64,000 bases of DNA, taken from assembly GCA_035624455.1 (NCBI GenBank), contig DASPRM010000025.1, positions 1-64,000 of the forward strand. Direction: 5' to 3'. Positions 33,870 through 43,152 of this stretch are shown in pieces (positions within the stretch are counted from its first letter, which is position 1; each line of letters starts with the position of its first letter). Origin of the DNA: Terriglobales bacterium. Its GTDB lineage: Bacteria > Acidobacteriota > Terriglobia > Terriglobales > Acidobacteriaceae. The translations under genes and the position numbers were made by a program. Under the pieces are notes generated by a model, which was not told the origin of the DNA, searched no databases, and saw only the letters and a list, made by a program, of their open reading frames with translations.

Positions 33870-35342
33870 ATGACAGCCAACACGAAAAACAAGAAGAACA
33901 ACGGTATCGGCTACTGGATGGCAGAGGTGTTGAAGGAGGCTGATAAGGCCGCAACCGATTTTTCAGCCGATCCGGTGCATGATTTGCGGGTAGCGATTCG
34001 CCGATGCCGCTCGATGGCAGACGGTTTTCGCGCGCTCGATCCGGCGCCGGCATGGCGGAAAATGAAGAAAGCCGGCAAGGCGGTTTTCAGCAGCCTGGGA
34101 GAACTGCGCGATGTCCAGGTCATGCACGAATGGGTTCAGAAACTGGGCAGCGAAGATGATCTGGTGACGCAGCGGCTGATCGACCACTGCGTCCGCCGGG
34201 AACGCGAGTTGAAACACCATGCGGCCGCTGCCTTGCACAGCTTCGATCGCAAGCAATGGTCGGAGTGGGCGGTGGAGTTGGAGCAGCGTGCGCGCCGTTT
34301 CCGTCCCGGCGGCGACTTATTCCAGGTGGTTGCGCTCGAGAGATTGCAGGAAGCCTACCAACTGCATCGGGTAGCCATGCGTAACCGCAGCAAGACGGCC
34401 TATCATGCCGTGCGCATCGGGTTAAAGAAATTCCGCTACATGGTGGAGAACTTCCTGCCTGCGCCCCACCAGGCGTGGGGCAAGGACTTGAAAGAACTCC
34501 AGGACCTGCTGGGTGAAGTGCACGATCTGGATGTGCTGGAAGATACGGCCCAACAGATTGGAGCCTATGCCAGCTCCAAGGGCCGCGCTCGCTGGCGAAA
34601 GCGCATCCGCGAGGAACGGGACTTACGACTGAAGAGATATCGCGAGAAGATGGTTGGCCGCAGCTCGCTATGGATTGTCTGGCGAGCAGGGCTTCCAACG
34701 GGAGAACGGCTGAAGAAGGCTATTGAACGCAAATTGCGGATCTGGGCGGCATTTCTCGATCCTGATCCGTTGCACACGCAACGGGTGTTACGGATCAGCC
34801 TGCAGTTGCATGATGGCCTGCGCCGATTCGGTCTGTTGCCCGAAGCCAGCGACGGCATACCGTGCCGAGATCTGCTGAAGACAGCAGTATGGGGACACGA
34901 AGTGGGGCGCGCGAAAAGCGCGCAAGGTCATCACAAGCGATCGCAGAGGTTGATCGCGGAGTTGGACCTACCGCCAGGCTGGTCGCGCGAGCAGCTGCAA
35001 ATGGCAGCCCTGATTGCCCGCTATCATCGCGGCGCATTACCGCATACGGATCACAGGCTTTTTCAGGAGCTTACGCCGGAACACAAACGGATGGTCAAGT
35101 CCCTCGCCGGGGTGCTGCGGCTGGCGGACGCTTTCGATAATCCCCACAATGGCCTGGCTCACGATGTGAAACTCGAGAAGCTTAGCAATTGTGTCCTTGT
35201 GCGAGCGCCGGGATACCGGGCAGATAGCCGTCGCGCGGAAAAACTGGCAGCGGCGAGGCACCTGCTGGAGACGAGCTGCGGTGTCCCCATCCTCATCCGT
35301 AAGGCGCGCCCCGCAGTGAGAGCCACGCCACAAGCCAAATAG
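33870..35342 (+). CDS. CHAD domain protein with an Ppx-like HD domain
   Basis: About 490 residues. The N-terminal CHAD domain (about 10-250) has the typical histidine/arginine pattern DPVHDLRVAIRRCRSM and VRIGLKKFRYMVE, which binds polyphosphate. The C-terminal part (about 315-470) resembles the HD-type domain of exopolyphosphatase Ppx: HEVGRAKSAQGHHKRSQRLI, IARYHRGALPHTDH and LAGVLRLADAFDNPHNG. The catalytic HD is HE here. The Ppx ASKHA domain is missing, so the protein joins a polyphosphate-binding module to a Ppx-derived domain. A role in polyphosphate metabolism or binding is likely. The start could also be 33846. Confidence 0.86.
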   Translation: MTANTKNKKNNGIGYWMAEVLKEADKAATDFSADPVHDLRVAIRRCRSMADGFRALDPAPAWRKMKKAGKAVFSSLGELRDVQVMHEWVQKLGSEDDLVTQRLIDHCVRRERELKHHAAAALHSFDRKQWSEWAVELEQRARRFRPGGDLFQVVALERLQEAYQLHRVAMRNRSKTAYHAVRIGLKKFRYMVENFLPAPHQAWGKDLKELQDLLGEVHDLDVLEDTAQQIGAYASSKGRARWRKRIREERDLRLKRYREKMVGRSSLWIVWRAGLPTGERLKKAIERKLRIWAAFLDPDPLHTQRVLRISLQLHDGLRRFGLLPEASDGIPCRDLLKTAVWGHEVGRAKSAQGHHKRSQRLIAELDLPPGWSREQLQMAALIARYHRGALPHTDHRLFQELTPEHKRMVKSLAGVLRLADAFDNPHNGLAHDVKLEKLSNCVLVRAPGYRADSRRAEKLAAARHLLETSCGVPILIRKARPAVRATPQAK

Positions 35343-35398
35343 AAAGGGCGCAGGAATTACCCCGCGCCGAAGATGCAATCAACTCCAGGACAAGCTGA

Positions 35399-36175
35399 CT
35401 AGCGTTTGATGGTAAGCGGTGCAGCCAATTTAAAACTCAGGGCGGTCTCCGCGGGCAGAGAAATGTCACGGGAATTACCCGTCAGTGCCGATCCGGCAGT
35501 ACCTGCGCCAGCTCCGACCAGCGCTCCGATGGCCGCTCCCTTACCGCCACCAGCCAAGCCCCCGATGAGTGCGCCACCGGCACCACCGCCTCCAATCATG
35601 GCAGCTGTGCGCTTGCCTTTACCGGTGGTCGTTTGGCTTACAGTTGCGGTATCGATATTGTAATGATGCCCGCGTGCAGTTACTCCAGTCAGCCTCAAGC
35701 TGAGAGTGGCAGCCCCTTTGAACTTGCCGGCAGCTTTGGCTTCCACGACTTCGCCTTCAACCGCGGACCCGGACGGTATGGCGGTTGCTCCTCCGACAGA
35801 TACTGGAGACATCAAACTTCCGCTGAAGGGCTGTCCCGCCTGACTGGTCTTCGATCCCACCGCCGAATCCAGCCGCACCTTAAGGACGGTGCCTGCTGGA
35901 ACCACCAGCGGAGGTGGTGGGGCTTTTTCCGCTTCAGCAGGCGGCTTGGCGGCTTCGGAAGCTGCGGGTGGAGTCTGAGGAGGGGCAGTCTGGTCCATTC
36001 CACCTCCCGCTGAAGCTGGCGGCTGGCCTGTTTGCGAAGCAGACTGCTGGCCAGAAGCAGCTTGTTGCTGTTGCTGTTGTTGTGTGTTGTCGCTGGAAGC
36101 TGGCTGTTTATTGCATGCCGTGATCGATAGAAGCGCCAGTAGAACCAGCAAAGTGATCGGGCAACGATTCTTCAT
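35399..36175 (-). CDS. Lipoprotein with poly-Gln and glycine-zipper regions
   Basis: 258 residues. A lipoprotein signal peptide ends in LSITAC, so Cys21 is probably acylated. Then come a Gln run (QQQQQQQ, CAA/CAG codons near 36059-36085), a Pro/Ala-rich linker (to about 85), a beta-rich domain starting VVPAGTVLKVRLDS, and a glycine-zipper stretch from about 195 to 235 that could insert into a membrane. The end repeats a LKVRLD-like beta motif (ALSFKLAAPLTI). Similar glycine-zipper lipoproteins sit in the outer membrane. The function is unknown. The aquaporin gene ends 83 bases to the right on the same strand, so a shared transcript is possible. Confidence 0.82.
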   Translation of the reverse strand: MKNRCPITLLVLLALLSITACNKQPASSDNTQQQQQQQAASGQQSASQTGQPPASAGGGMDQTAPPQTPPAASEAAKPPAEAEKAPPPPLVVPAGTVLKVRLDSAVGSKTSQAGQPFSGSLMSPVSVGGATAIPSGSAVEGEVVEAKAAGKFKGAATLSLRLTGVTARGHHYNIDTATVSQTTTGKGKRTAAMIGGGGAGGALIGGLAGGGKGAAIGALVGAGAGTAGSALTGNSRDISLPAETALSFKLAAPLTIKR

Positions 36176-36258
36176 GGAATCCCCCCAAGTGAAAGCAAGA
36201 AATTTAATTCCGGCGCGACAGAGTCAAGGACAAGCGGGCCTGGTACAGGATCGCACAG

Positions 36259-36951
36259 CTATTCTCCGAAGAGTTGGCTGTAGACGAAGCCTCCAATTGC
36301 AGCTCCCAGGATGGGGGCCACCCAGAATAACCACAGCTGAGCCAGGGCCCAACCTCCGACAAAGATGGCGGGACCAGTGCTGCGAGCCGGGTTGACTGAA
36401 GCATTCGTCACCGGTATATCGACGAGGTGGATCAGAGTAAGGCCCAGTCCGATGGCGATAGGGGCAAAACCCTGGGGAGCCCGCTTATCAGTCGCACCAA
36501 GGATGATCATCAGGAAGAAGAAAGTCAACACCACCTCGGCTACAAAGCAGGATAAGAGACTGTAGCCGCCCGGGGAGTGTGCCGCATACCCATTGGAAGC
36601 GAAGCCGGCCGCCGTCGTGAAACCCTCCTTGCCGCTGGCGATGACGTAAAGCACACCCGCGGCAGCGATGGCGCCGGCAACCTGGGCAATCACGTAGGGA
36701 ATCAGCTCACCCGCAGGGAAGCGCTTTCCCGCCACCAGGCCGACGGAAACTGCCGGATTGATATGACACCCGGAGATGTGACCGATGGTGAAGGCCATGG
36801 TAAGCAGGGTCAGCCCGAAGGCGAAGGCAACGCCGAGAAAACCGATGCCCAATTGCGGAAAAGCGGCGGCCAGCACGGCACTGCCGCATCCTGCAAAGAC
36901 CAACCAAAAGGTTCCGAAGAATTCCGCTGCTGTGCGCTTAGAGAGACTCAT
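36259..36951 (-). CDS. aqpZ: Aquaporin Z-type water channel
   Basis: 230 residues with six membrane helices and both Asn-Pro-Ala boxes: NPA 65-67 ([10 protein letters not shown]) and NPA 187-189 ([14 protein letters not shown]). H175 in [11 protein letters not shown] and R190 are in the positions of the narrow AqpZ selectivity filter, so water rather than glycerol transport is expected. The start [18 protein letters not shown] matches AqpZ. It is divergent from the large glucosidase gene with 343 bases between, which hold their promoters. Confidence 0.95.
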   Translation of the reverse strand: MSLSKRTAAEFFGTFWLVFAGCGSAVLAAAFPQLGIGFLGVAFAFGLTLLTMAFTIGHISGCHINPAVSVGLVAGKRFPAGELIPYVIAQVAGAIAAAGVLYVIASGKEGFTTAAGFASNGYAAHSPGGYSLLSCFVAEVVLTFFFLMIILGATDKRAPQGFAPIAIGLGLTLIHLVDIPVTNASVNPARSTGPAIFVGGWALAQLWLFWVAPILGAAIGGFVYSQLFGE

Positions 36952-37294
36952 TTCTCACCTCGAGTGTAGAGAGCATCTGGCTCTGTTGTTAGTGGGAAAT
37001 GCAGTTCGCGTTTAGGCCTGGACGTATAGGCGCGGAGGCTGAACTTTAAACCAGCGGCGCTTTGCCCGGACATTGGGATTGGCCCAGGGCTCAAATCTGT
37101 TTGCTCAGTGTGCAAAACAATCTGTGAGATTTTCGTTTTACGCAAAGGCACGGCTTGCAGGTATCGCGAAGCTGTATAACACTCTCGTCGAACAGTTAGT
37201 GAATTTGTCTGAGGCGGAATTTAGTCAGCAGCTCCCCTCAGCGTTGGCCGATAGCTTCCAGCTCACACTATCTAAGCAAAACAAGGGGGACAGT

Positions 37295-40042
37295 ATGGCC
37301 ACAACGTCGGAGCAAAAACGACTGGACGATATGCGGGAACTTGAGGCCGCATGGCGGTTTTGGGGTCCGTATCTGAGTGAGCGGCAGTGGGGCACGGTGC
37401 GCGAAGACTACAGTGCCAATGGTGATGCCTGGAGCTACTTTACCCACGACCAAGCACGTTCTCGTGCCTATCGCTGGGGCGAAGATGGGATAGCCGGGTT
37501 CTGCGACGAAAAGCAACGACTGTGTTTTGCCCTGGCTCTATGGAATGGAGAGGATCCTATCCTGAAGGAACGCCTGTTCGGGCTAACCAATGCCGAGGGC
37601 AATCACGGCGAGGACGTCAAGGAATACTACTTCTACCTGGACTCGACTCCCACGCACTCCTACATGAAGTATTTGTACAAGTATCCACAACATCCCTATC
37701 CATATGACGACCTGGTAAAGACGAACACCAAACGAGCTCGAACAGAGATGGAGTACGAGCTGCTGGATACCGGAGTGTTTGACGATGATCGTTACTTCGA
37801 CGTGTTTGTGGAATATGCGAAAGAGTCGGCTCACGATATTCTGATTCGGATTACGGCATGCAACCGCGGTCCGGATGCGGCGACACTGCATATCTTGCCC
37901 ACGCTGTGGTTCCGTAATACCTGGTCATGGGCAGGAGAGAGTAAGCCCCAGCTGGAGCAACTGGAGGGGCGGAAGTCTTCGGGAATTCGGGTGGTACACC
38001 CAACCCTGGGTGAACGGTTCTTGTACTGCGATGCCGCCGTTCCTTTGCTGTTTACGGAGAATGAAACCAATAATGAACGGCTCTTCCATACTCCGAATAC
38101 CAGTCCGTACGTGAAAGACGGGATCAACAATTTCATCGTTGAAGGAGATATCAAGGCGGTAAATCCGCAAAAGACCGGCACCAAAGCAGCAGCGCATTAT
38201 CAGATCGAAGTTCCTGCAAACGGCAGCCGGGATGTGTGTTTACGCTTGACTAGCCTTGCTCCGGCCTTGCTTTCTCAGTCCTATCCCGGCGGTGATCCGC
38301 TTGGAAAGCACTTCGATACGATTTTCGCCAAGCGTCTGCAGGAGGCGGACGATTTTTACGCCTCCATCACTCCCCCAGCACTGAACGACGATCAGAAATC
38401 CGTGATGCGGCAGGCGTTGGCGGGAATGCTCTGGACAAAGCAGTACTACTATTTCGATCTGGAGCGCTGGCTGGATGAGCATGGTGTGGATGCGGTGTCC
38501 GGCAAAGGCGCCCGCACACGCAACACGCAGTGGTTTCATATGATCAATGACGACGTGATCTCTATGCCGGACAAATGGGAGTATCCCTGGTACGCAGCAT
38601 GGGATCTGGCGTTTCACACGGTGGCGTTGTCAATGGTTGATCTTGATTTTGCCAAGCAGCAGCTCGACCTGATGTTGCGCGAGGTGTATCTGCATCCGAA
38701 CGGCCAGATTCCGGCCTATGAATGGAATTTTGGCGATGTAAATCCTCCGGTGCACGCCTGGGCGACCTACTATCTTTACCAACTGGAACGTGAAATGCGC
38801 GGGCAAGGTGACGTGGAATTCTTGAAACACGCCTTTCAAAAGTTGCTGCTGAATTTCACCTGGTGGGTCAATCGGAAGGACTGTGAGGGGAGAAATGTCT
38901 TTGAGGGGGGCTTCCTGGGGCTGGACAACATTGGCGTATTCGACCGGAGCTCTGCGCTACCGACGGGAGGTTACCTGGAGCAGGCAGATGGCACGGCATG
39001 GATGGCGTTCTTCTGCCAGACGATGTGCGAAATTGCTTTCGAACTGGCTACCCTGGATGACGCTTATGAACCGATGGTTCTGAAGTTCATCGAGCACTTC
39101 TTCTGGATCGCAGGCGCTATGGACCGGGTGGGAATCAATGTTGACGAGATGTGGGATGAGGAAGATGGCTTCTTCTACGACCTTTTGAGACTCCCGGATG
39201 GCGAGGCGGCACGCATCAAAGTGCGCTCCCTGGTCGGCTTACTTCCTTTCTGTGCTGTGACTCTGGTGCATAAGGCAGCCCTGGACAAGTTTCCGAGTAT
39301 CGCCACGAGGGTGAAGAAGTTTCTGGATAAGAGACCAGATCTGGTTGCCAACATACATCCCGTCGATAAACCGGGCCAGGCAGGGCGCAGATTACTGGCC
39401 ATCATGGATGAGAAGAAGTTGCGGCGGGTCCTTGGCCGGATGCTCGACGAAGAACGTTTTCTAGGCGACTATGGGATTCGTTCACTCTCCCGCTGGCACC
39501 TGGACCATCCTTACGTGCTGAAGGTGCATGAGGAGGAGTACAGCGTGCAGTACATGCCAGCGGAATCCAACAATGGCATGTTCGGGGGGAACTCCAATTG
39601 GCGAGGGCCGATCTGGTTCCCGATCAATCTACTGATTCTGCGAGCCTTGCTGGTTTACTACCAGTATTACGGCGATGATTTCCGGGTGGAATGCCCGACC
39701 GGCTCTGGTCAATTGATGACACTTGGCGATATTGCCTTCGAACTTGGTGGCAGGTTGGCGAAGATTTTTCTTCGCGATCGCGCTGGTAAGCGCGCGGTTT
39801 ACGGAGGGAGCGAGAAATTCCAAAACGATCCACACTGGCGTGACCACATTCTGTTTTATGAATATTTCCACGGCGATAACGGCGCAGGGCTGGGAGCGAG
39901 CCATCAGACGGGTTGGACAGGCGCTGTAGCGCGGCTAATCCAGATGTTGGGCGCCGCCACGCGCCAGGATTTTCTGGAAGACAAGGGCAAGGCGGTCGCG
40001 ACCCGAATTTACGCCGGGGGGAGTTTGGCGGTTGCCAGCTAG
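37295..40042 (+). CDS. Large glucosidase-like enzyme (GH63/MGH1-like)
   Basis: 915 residues. The N-terminal part (to about 360) is beta-rich, with motifs such as DYSANGDAWSYFTHDQARSR and YRWGEDGIAGF. The C-terminal half carries an (alpha/alpha)6 glycoside-hydrolase barrel with KWEYPWYAAWDLAFH, IPAYEWNFGDVNPPVHAWA, and SNNGMFGGNSNWRGPIWFP late in the chain; acidic residues in WDLAFH and in EWNFGD are candidates for catalysis. Proteins of this plan include glucosidases and mannosylglycerate hydrolases. No signal peptide, so it is cytoplasmic. GGGGGA before the ATG at 37295 fixes the start; the frame begins upstream at 37073 without a site. The exact substrate is unknown. Confidence 0.87.
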   Translation: MATTSEQKRLDDMRELEAAWRFWGPYLSERQWGTVREDYSANGDAWSYFTHDQARSRAYRWGEDGIAGFCDEKQRLCFALALWNGEDPILKERLFGLTNAEGNHGEDVKEYYFYLDSTPTHSYMKYLYKYPQHPYPYDDLVKTNTKRARTEMEYELLDTGVFDDDRYFDVFVEYAKESAHDILIRITACNRGPDAATLHILPTLWFRNTWSWAGESKPQLEQLEGRKSSGIRVVHPTLGERFLYCDAAVPLLFTENETNNERLFHTPNTSPYVKDGINNFIVEGDIKAVNPQKTGTKAAAHYQIEVPANGSRDVCLRLTSLAPALLSQSYPGGDPLGKHFDTIFAKRLQEADDFYASITPPALNDDQKSVMRQALAGMLWTKQYYYFDLERWLDEHGVDAVSGKGARTRNTQWFHMINDDVISMPDKWEYPWYAAWDLAFHTVALSMVDLDFAKQQLDLMLREVYLHPNGQIPAYEWNFGDVNPPVHAWATYYLYQLEREMRGQGDVEFLKHAFQKLLLNFTWWVNRKDCEGRNVFEGGFLGLDNIGVFDRSSALPTGGYLEQADGTAWMAFFCQTMCEIAFELATLDDAYEPMVLKFIEHFFWIAGAMDRVGINVDEMWDEEDGFFYDLLRLPDGEAARIKVRSLVGLLPFCAVTLVHKAALDKFPSIATRVKKFLDKRPDLVANIHPVDKPGQAGRRLLAIMDEKKLRRVLGRMLDEERFLGDYGIRSLSRWHLDHPYVLKVHEEEYSVQYMPAESNNGMFGGNSNWRGPIWFPINLLILRALLVYYQYYGDDFRVECPTGSGQLMTLGDIAFELGGRLAKIFLRDRAGKRAVYGGSEKFQNDPHWRDHILFYEYFHGDNGAGLGASHQTGWTGAVARLIQMLGAATRQDFLEDKGKAVATRIYAGGSLAVAS

Positions 40043-40072
40043 CGATTTCAGGCCCTCGTTTAGAGACGAATC

Positions 40073-41896
40073 ATGAAGCTGTTCAGGGCAATTGTCTTAG
40101 TGTTGATCTGCGCGGGAACGGTTGTGTCCACGCAGGCGATACCGTTGCTGGGCGGCGCCCAAACAAAACAGGGGGCAGCCCCAACCTCTTCCTCGCCGCC
40201 GGCGCCCTCGCCAGCGCCCGAGCCGAGTGACCCACTCGGCCGTCGAACTCCTCGAGGCACCGTCCTCGGATTCTTGCAGAGTGCACAAGTAGGAAATTAC
40301 AAGGGAGCGGCTGACTACCTGCAAATGACCAAGAGCAGCCGCGCCACGGATGGCGAACAACTGGCAGAACAATTGCACAAGCTGATGGACCGCGATTTCG
40401 TCGGTAATGTGGGCAAAATCAGCGAGCAGCCGGAAGGCTCAGTCCAAGCCGGCATCCCTTCCGACCAAGAACGGATCGGGACGTTCGAAGTCAATGGCGA
40501 ACAACATGAGGTGCGCCTGGTTCGGGTACAAGATCCGCAGGCAGGGATGATCTGGCTCTTCTCCAGGGAAATTCTGCAGAAGGTGCCCGCCCTTTATGGG
40601 GATATCCAGGAGAGCAGTCTGGAAAGCAAGCTGCCGAAGAGCCTGGTAGAGAACCGCGTTTTTACCATGCCGCTGTGGCGATGGATTGCGTTCCTTATCT
40701 CCCTGGCATTTTCGGTTGCGCTGGCTTGGGGAACTGTCCAGCTCTTTCAACTATCGCGGCGATTTGCGATACGCCTACGGAAGCGGGAACCTGATCAGCA
40801 TTTCGGCACCATTTTCGTTCAGCCATTCGTGCTATTGATTGCCACGGTTATCAACGCGATCTGCGTGCGTGCGATCGGCTTTTCCCTGCTGGGACGGCAT
40901 TACTATTCTTACTTATTCAAGCTAGCCTTCGTCTTTGGCTTTACCTGGCTGGCATCGCGGGCGATTAATTGGTTCAGCTTGAAGATGCATGAACGAGCCG
41001 CACGCGGCCGGCCGGGAGCGAGTTCACTAATTCTGCTCGCTCAGCGTGTGCTGAAGGTGCTGGTGGTGACCGCGGGATTTGTAGCTGCTCTCTCTTCCCT
41101 GGGAGTGGATACGACTGCCGCCCTGGCGGGCCTCGGTATTGGCGGAATCGCCTTGGGGTTGGGCGCTCAGAAAACGCTGGAGAACGTCTTCGGAGGAATT
41201 TCAGTGCTGGCCGACAAAGTGATCAAGGTGGGCGATGTTTGCCAGTTCGGCGATCGCACGGGCAGCGTGGAAGATGTAAGCCTGCGCTCAACTCGTATCC
41301 GTACGGTGGAACGCACTGAACTCTCCATACCCAATGGAGCGTTGGCCACCATGAACGTTGAGAATTTGAGCCGGCGTGACAAGATTCTGTTCAAAACCAA
41401 TTTTGCACTGCGCCATGAAACCACACCTGATCAGCTCCGTTGCGTGCTGGTGGGAATCCGACAGATGTTGTATCAGCATCCGCGGGTGGAAACCGACTCT
41501 GCACGGGTCCGCTTCATCGAATTGAGTCAGAGTTCACTGTTGCTGGAACTGTTCTGCTACATCGTGACCGTCGATTTCGCCGAGTACCTCGCGATTCGCG
41601 AAGACCTTTTGCTGCGCGTCATGGATATTGTGCAGGGCGCAGGAAGCGGATTCGCCTATCCGTCGCAGACCCTGTACTTGTCGAAGGACGCGGGGCTGGA
41701 CCGGCAGCGTTCAGAAGCCGCAGAGCATACGGTCGAGGAATGGCGCGAGACCAACCAATTGCCGTTCCCGGATTTTCCGCCCGAGGAGATTCGCGCCATG
41801 CGGAATACACTGGAGTATCCCCCGAAAGGCTCTGCCACATCTCCCCCGCCCAAGACAGCTCCCGCGATCAGAGATGGCGGAGTGCGGCGTAGCTAG
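40073..41896 (+). CDS. MscS-family mechanosensitive channel
   Basis: 607 residues. A signal peptide (about 1-22) and a Pro-rich periplasmic region (about 30-55) lead into an extracellular alpha/beta domain, then about four membrane helices (near 205-350). The pore-lining helix reads LAGLGIGGIALGLGAQKTLENVFGGI-type in pieces: GIGGIALGLGAQ followed by the conserved beta domain DKVIKVGDVCQFGDRTG and IPNGALATMNVENLS. MscS channels open under membrane tension and release solutes after hypo-osmotic shock. The extended N-terminus places it in a larger MscK/YbdG-like group. It follows the glucosidase gene by 30 bases, so they probably share a transcript. Confidence 0.92.
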   Translation: MKLFRAIVLVLICAGTVVSTQAIPLLGGAQTKQGAAPTSSSPPAPSPAPEPSDPLGRRTPRGTVLGFLQSAQVGNYKGAADYLQMTKSSRATDGEQLAEQLHKLMDRDFVGNVGKISEQPEGSVQAGIPSDQERIGTFEVNGEQHEVRLVRVQDPQAGMIWLFSREILQKVPALYGDIQESSLESKLPKSLVENRVFTMPLWRWIAFLISLAFSVALAWGTVQLFQLSRRFAIRLRKREPDQHFGTIFVQPFVLLIATVINAICVRAIGFSLLGRHYYSYLFKLAFVFGFTWLASRAINWFSLKMHERAARGRPGASSLILLAQRVLKVLVVTAGFVAALSSLGVDTTAALAGLGIGGIALGLGAQKTLENVFGGISVLADKVIKVGDVCQFGDRTGSVEDVSLRSTRIRTVERTELSIPNGALATMNVENLSRRDKILFKTNFALRHETTPDQLRCVLVGIRQMLYQHPRVETDSARVRFIELSQSSLLLELFCYIVTVDFAEYLAIREDLLLRVMDIVQGAGSGFAYPSQTLYLSKDAGLDRQRSEAAEHTVEEWRETNQLPFPDFPPEEIRAMRNTLEYPPKGSATSPPPKTAPAIRDGGVRRS

Positions 41897-41927
41897 CCGG
41901 GTGCGCACAACTGATCGCGAATTCCGC

Positions 41928-42473
41928 TTAGGCCTTGTCGAAAGGCTTGTCGGTCTTGATTGGCACGGCGGCGGCGCCGCCAGCCGCTTCCTTCTGCGCT
42001 GGCTCGGCGTTTGAAGCGCTGGGTGCGTCAGGGTCGACCCCGCTTGTGACCGGAGTGGCTGCGTTCAGAATTGCGGGAGTAGCTGATGGTCGCTGCTGAG
42101 GTTGCTTCGTTCGCAACGCTGATTTGATCGCTGCGGAAAGGGCATTAATCCCATCCTGCTTGGCGACCACCGACTGAATTCCTGCCTTGCCGGCTTCCAA
42201 TTCAAGCTGGGGACTGGAATGGAGCGTATACAGAATTACGGGAACTGCCGAAAGGTGCCGCAAGATTTGTTTTGCAGTAGTGAGTCCGTCCATCTGCGGC
42301 ATAGCCAGATCGAGAAGAATAACGTCAGGCTTGAGCAGTTGGGCCTTCTCAACTGCATCTCTGCCATCTACAGCTTCGCCACAGACTTGCCATTCACGAT
42401 TGGATTCGAGAAATTTCCGCAACTGCTGCCGCATGGTCAAGCTATCGTCGGCAATCAGAATGCGCGCAGGCAT
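41928..42473 (-). CDS. Single-domain response regulator with a disordered tail
   Basis: 181 residues. A CheY-like receiver covers about 1-120: acidic pair in ILIADDSLTMRQQL, phospho-acceptor Asp in VILLDLAMPQMDGL, then a T/S (YTLHSS) and K (VVAKQDG). The last 60 residues are Ala/Pro/Thr-rich and probably disordered, with no output domain. Such regulators act through protein contact, for example in phosphorelay or chemotaxis-type switching. It is convergent with the MscS gene. It could be a partner of the hybrid kinase at 8.9-11.5 kb, but nothing links them. Confidence 0.88.
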   Translation of the reverse strand: MPARILIADDSLTMRQQLRKFLESNREWQVCGEAVDGRDAVEKAQLLKPDVILLDLAMPQMDGLTTAKQILRHLSAVPVILYTLHSSPQLELEAGKAGIQSVVAKQDGINALSAAIKSALRTKQPQQRPSATPAILNAATPVTSGVDPDAPSASNAEPAQKEAAGGAAAVPIKTDKPFDKA

Positions 42474-42699
42474 AACAGTTAAGGCTTGTGGCTGGGGAAC
42501 CAGACGGAAAGCGCGCGAGGAGCCTCGACGACCTGGGTCGAAAGTAGTTACTACTCTCGGGTGATAATCCTATCAAGATGGAACTGGACGGACAAGCGCA
42601 GAAAAGAGAGTACGAGTCGGCCTGCATGACGACCTGGCGACGGCGCGATCTCACCAGCTCGTGCCGGCTGAGTGCTGATCGCTGAGTGCTGATACTGGT

Positions 42700-43056
42700 C
42701 TATTTCTTCCCGTAAGCGTCCGCACCTAAAAAGTGCAGCGAAACATAAGGCTCATCGCCGACCACCCAGCTATCGTGGCCGGGTGCGATGTGGAAGACGT
42801 CGCCTGGACCCATCTCAATAATGCGTCCATCGTCCATAGCGACCACTCCGCGGCCGGAGATAACCATGCCGACATGCTCGACCTGGCAGCTCCTGGTACC
42901 GATCTGCGGAGCGATGTGCTCCGACCACTTCCAACCGGGGTCGTAGCGAGCACGGCCGAGTGTCATCCCACCCAGCCGAACCACATCAAAGCGGCCTTTC
43001 TCGAAGGTGATGGTCTCATCGGGCATTTCGAATCGCTTCAGGATTACATCAAGCAT
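42700..43056 (-). CDS. Small cupin-domain protein
   Basis: 118 residues, a single cupin barrel. The first cupin motif can be followed through GRARYDPGWKWSEHIAPQIG, the second through MGPGDVFHIAPGHDSWVVGDE. Two histidines (H in SEHIAP and HIAPGH) could bind a metal. Stand-alone cupins of this type isomerise, dioxygenate or bind small carboxylates; I cannot assign a substrate. The ATG at 43056 follows AGAGG; the frame upstream to 43167 lacks a site and overlaps the divergent gene at 43153. Confidence 0.82.
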   Translation of the reverse strand: MLDVILKRFEMPDETITFEKGRFDVVRLGGMTLGRARYDPGWKWSEHIAPQIGTRSCQVEHVGMVISGRGVVAMDDGRIIEMGPGDVFHIAPGHDSWVVGDEPYVSLHFLGADAYGKK

Positions 43057-43152
43057 AGGAACACCTCTGCGAGCGTTGTGAGGGCGTCGATAGTCAGGCT
43101 TTGTATGAGCCAGCAATCTTGATACGATAGGACGATACTGGGGCGCGATCCG

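Noticed and set aside
36059-36085. CAA/CAG run as a contingency (phase-variation) tract
   Set aside because: The unit is three bases, so slippage would keep the frame; it simply encodes a Gln linker.
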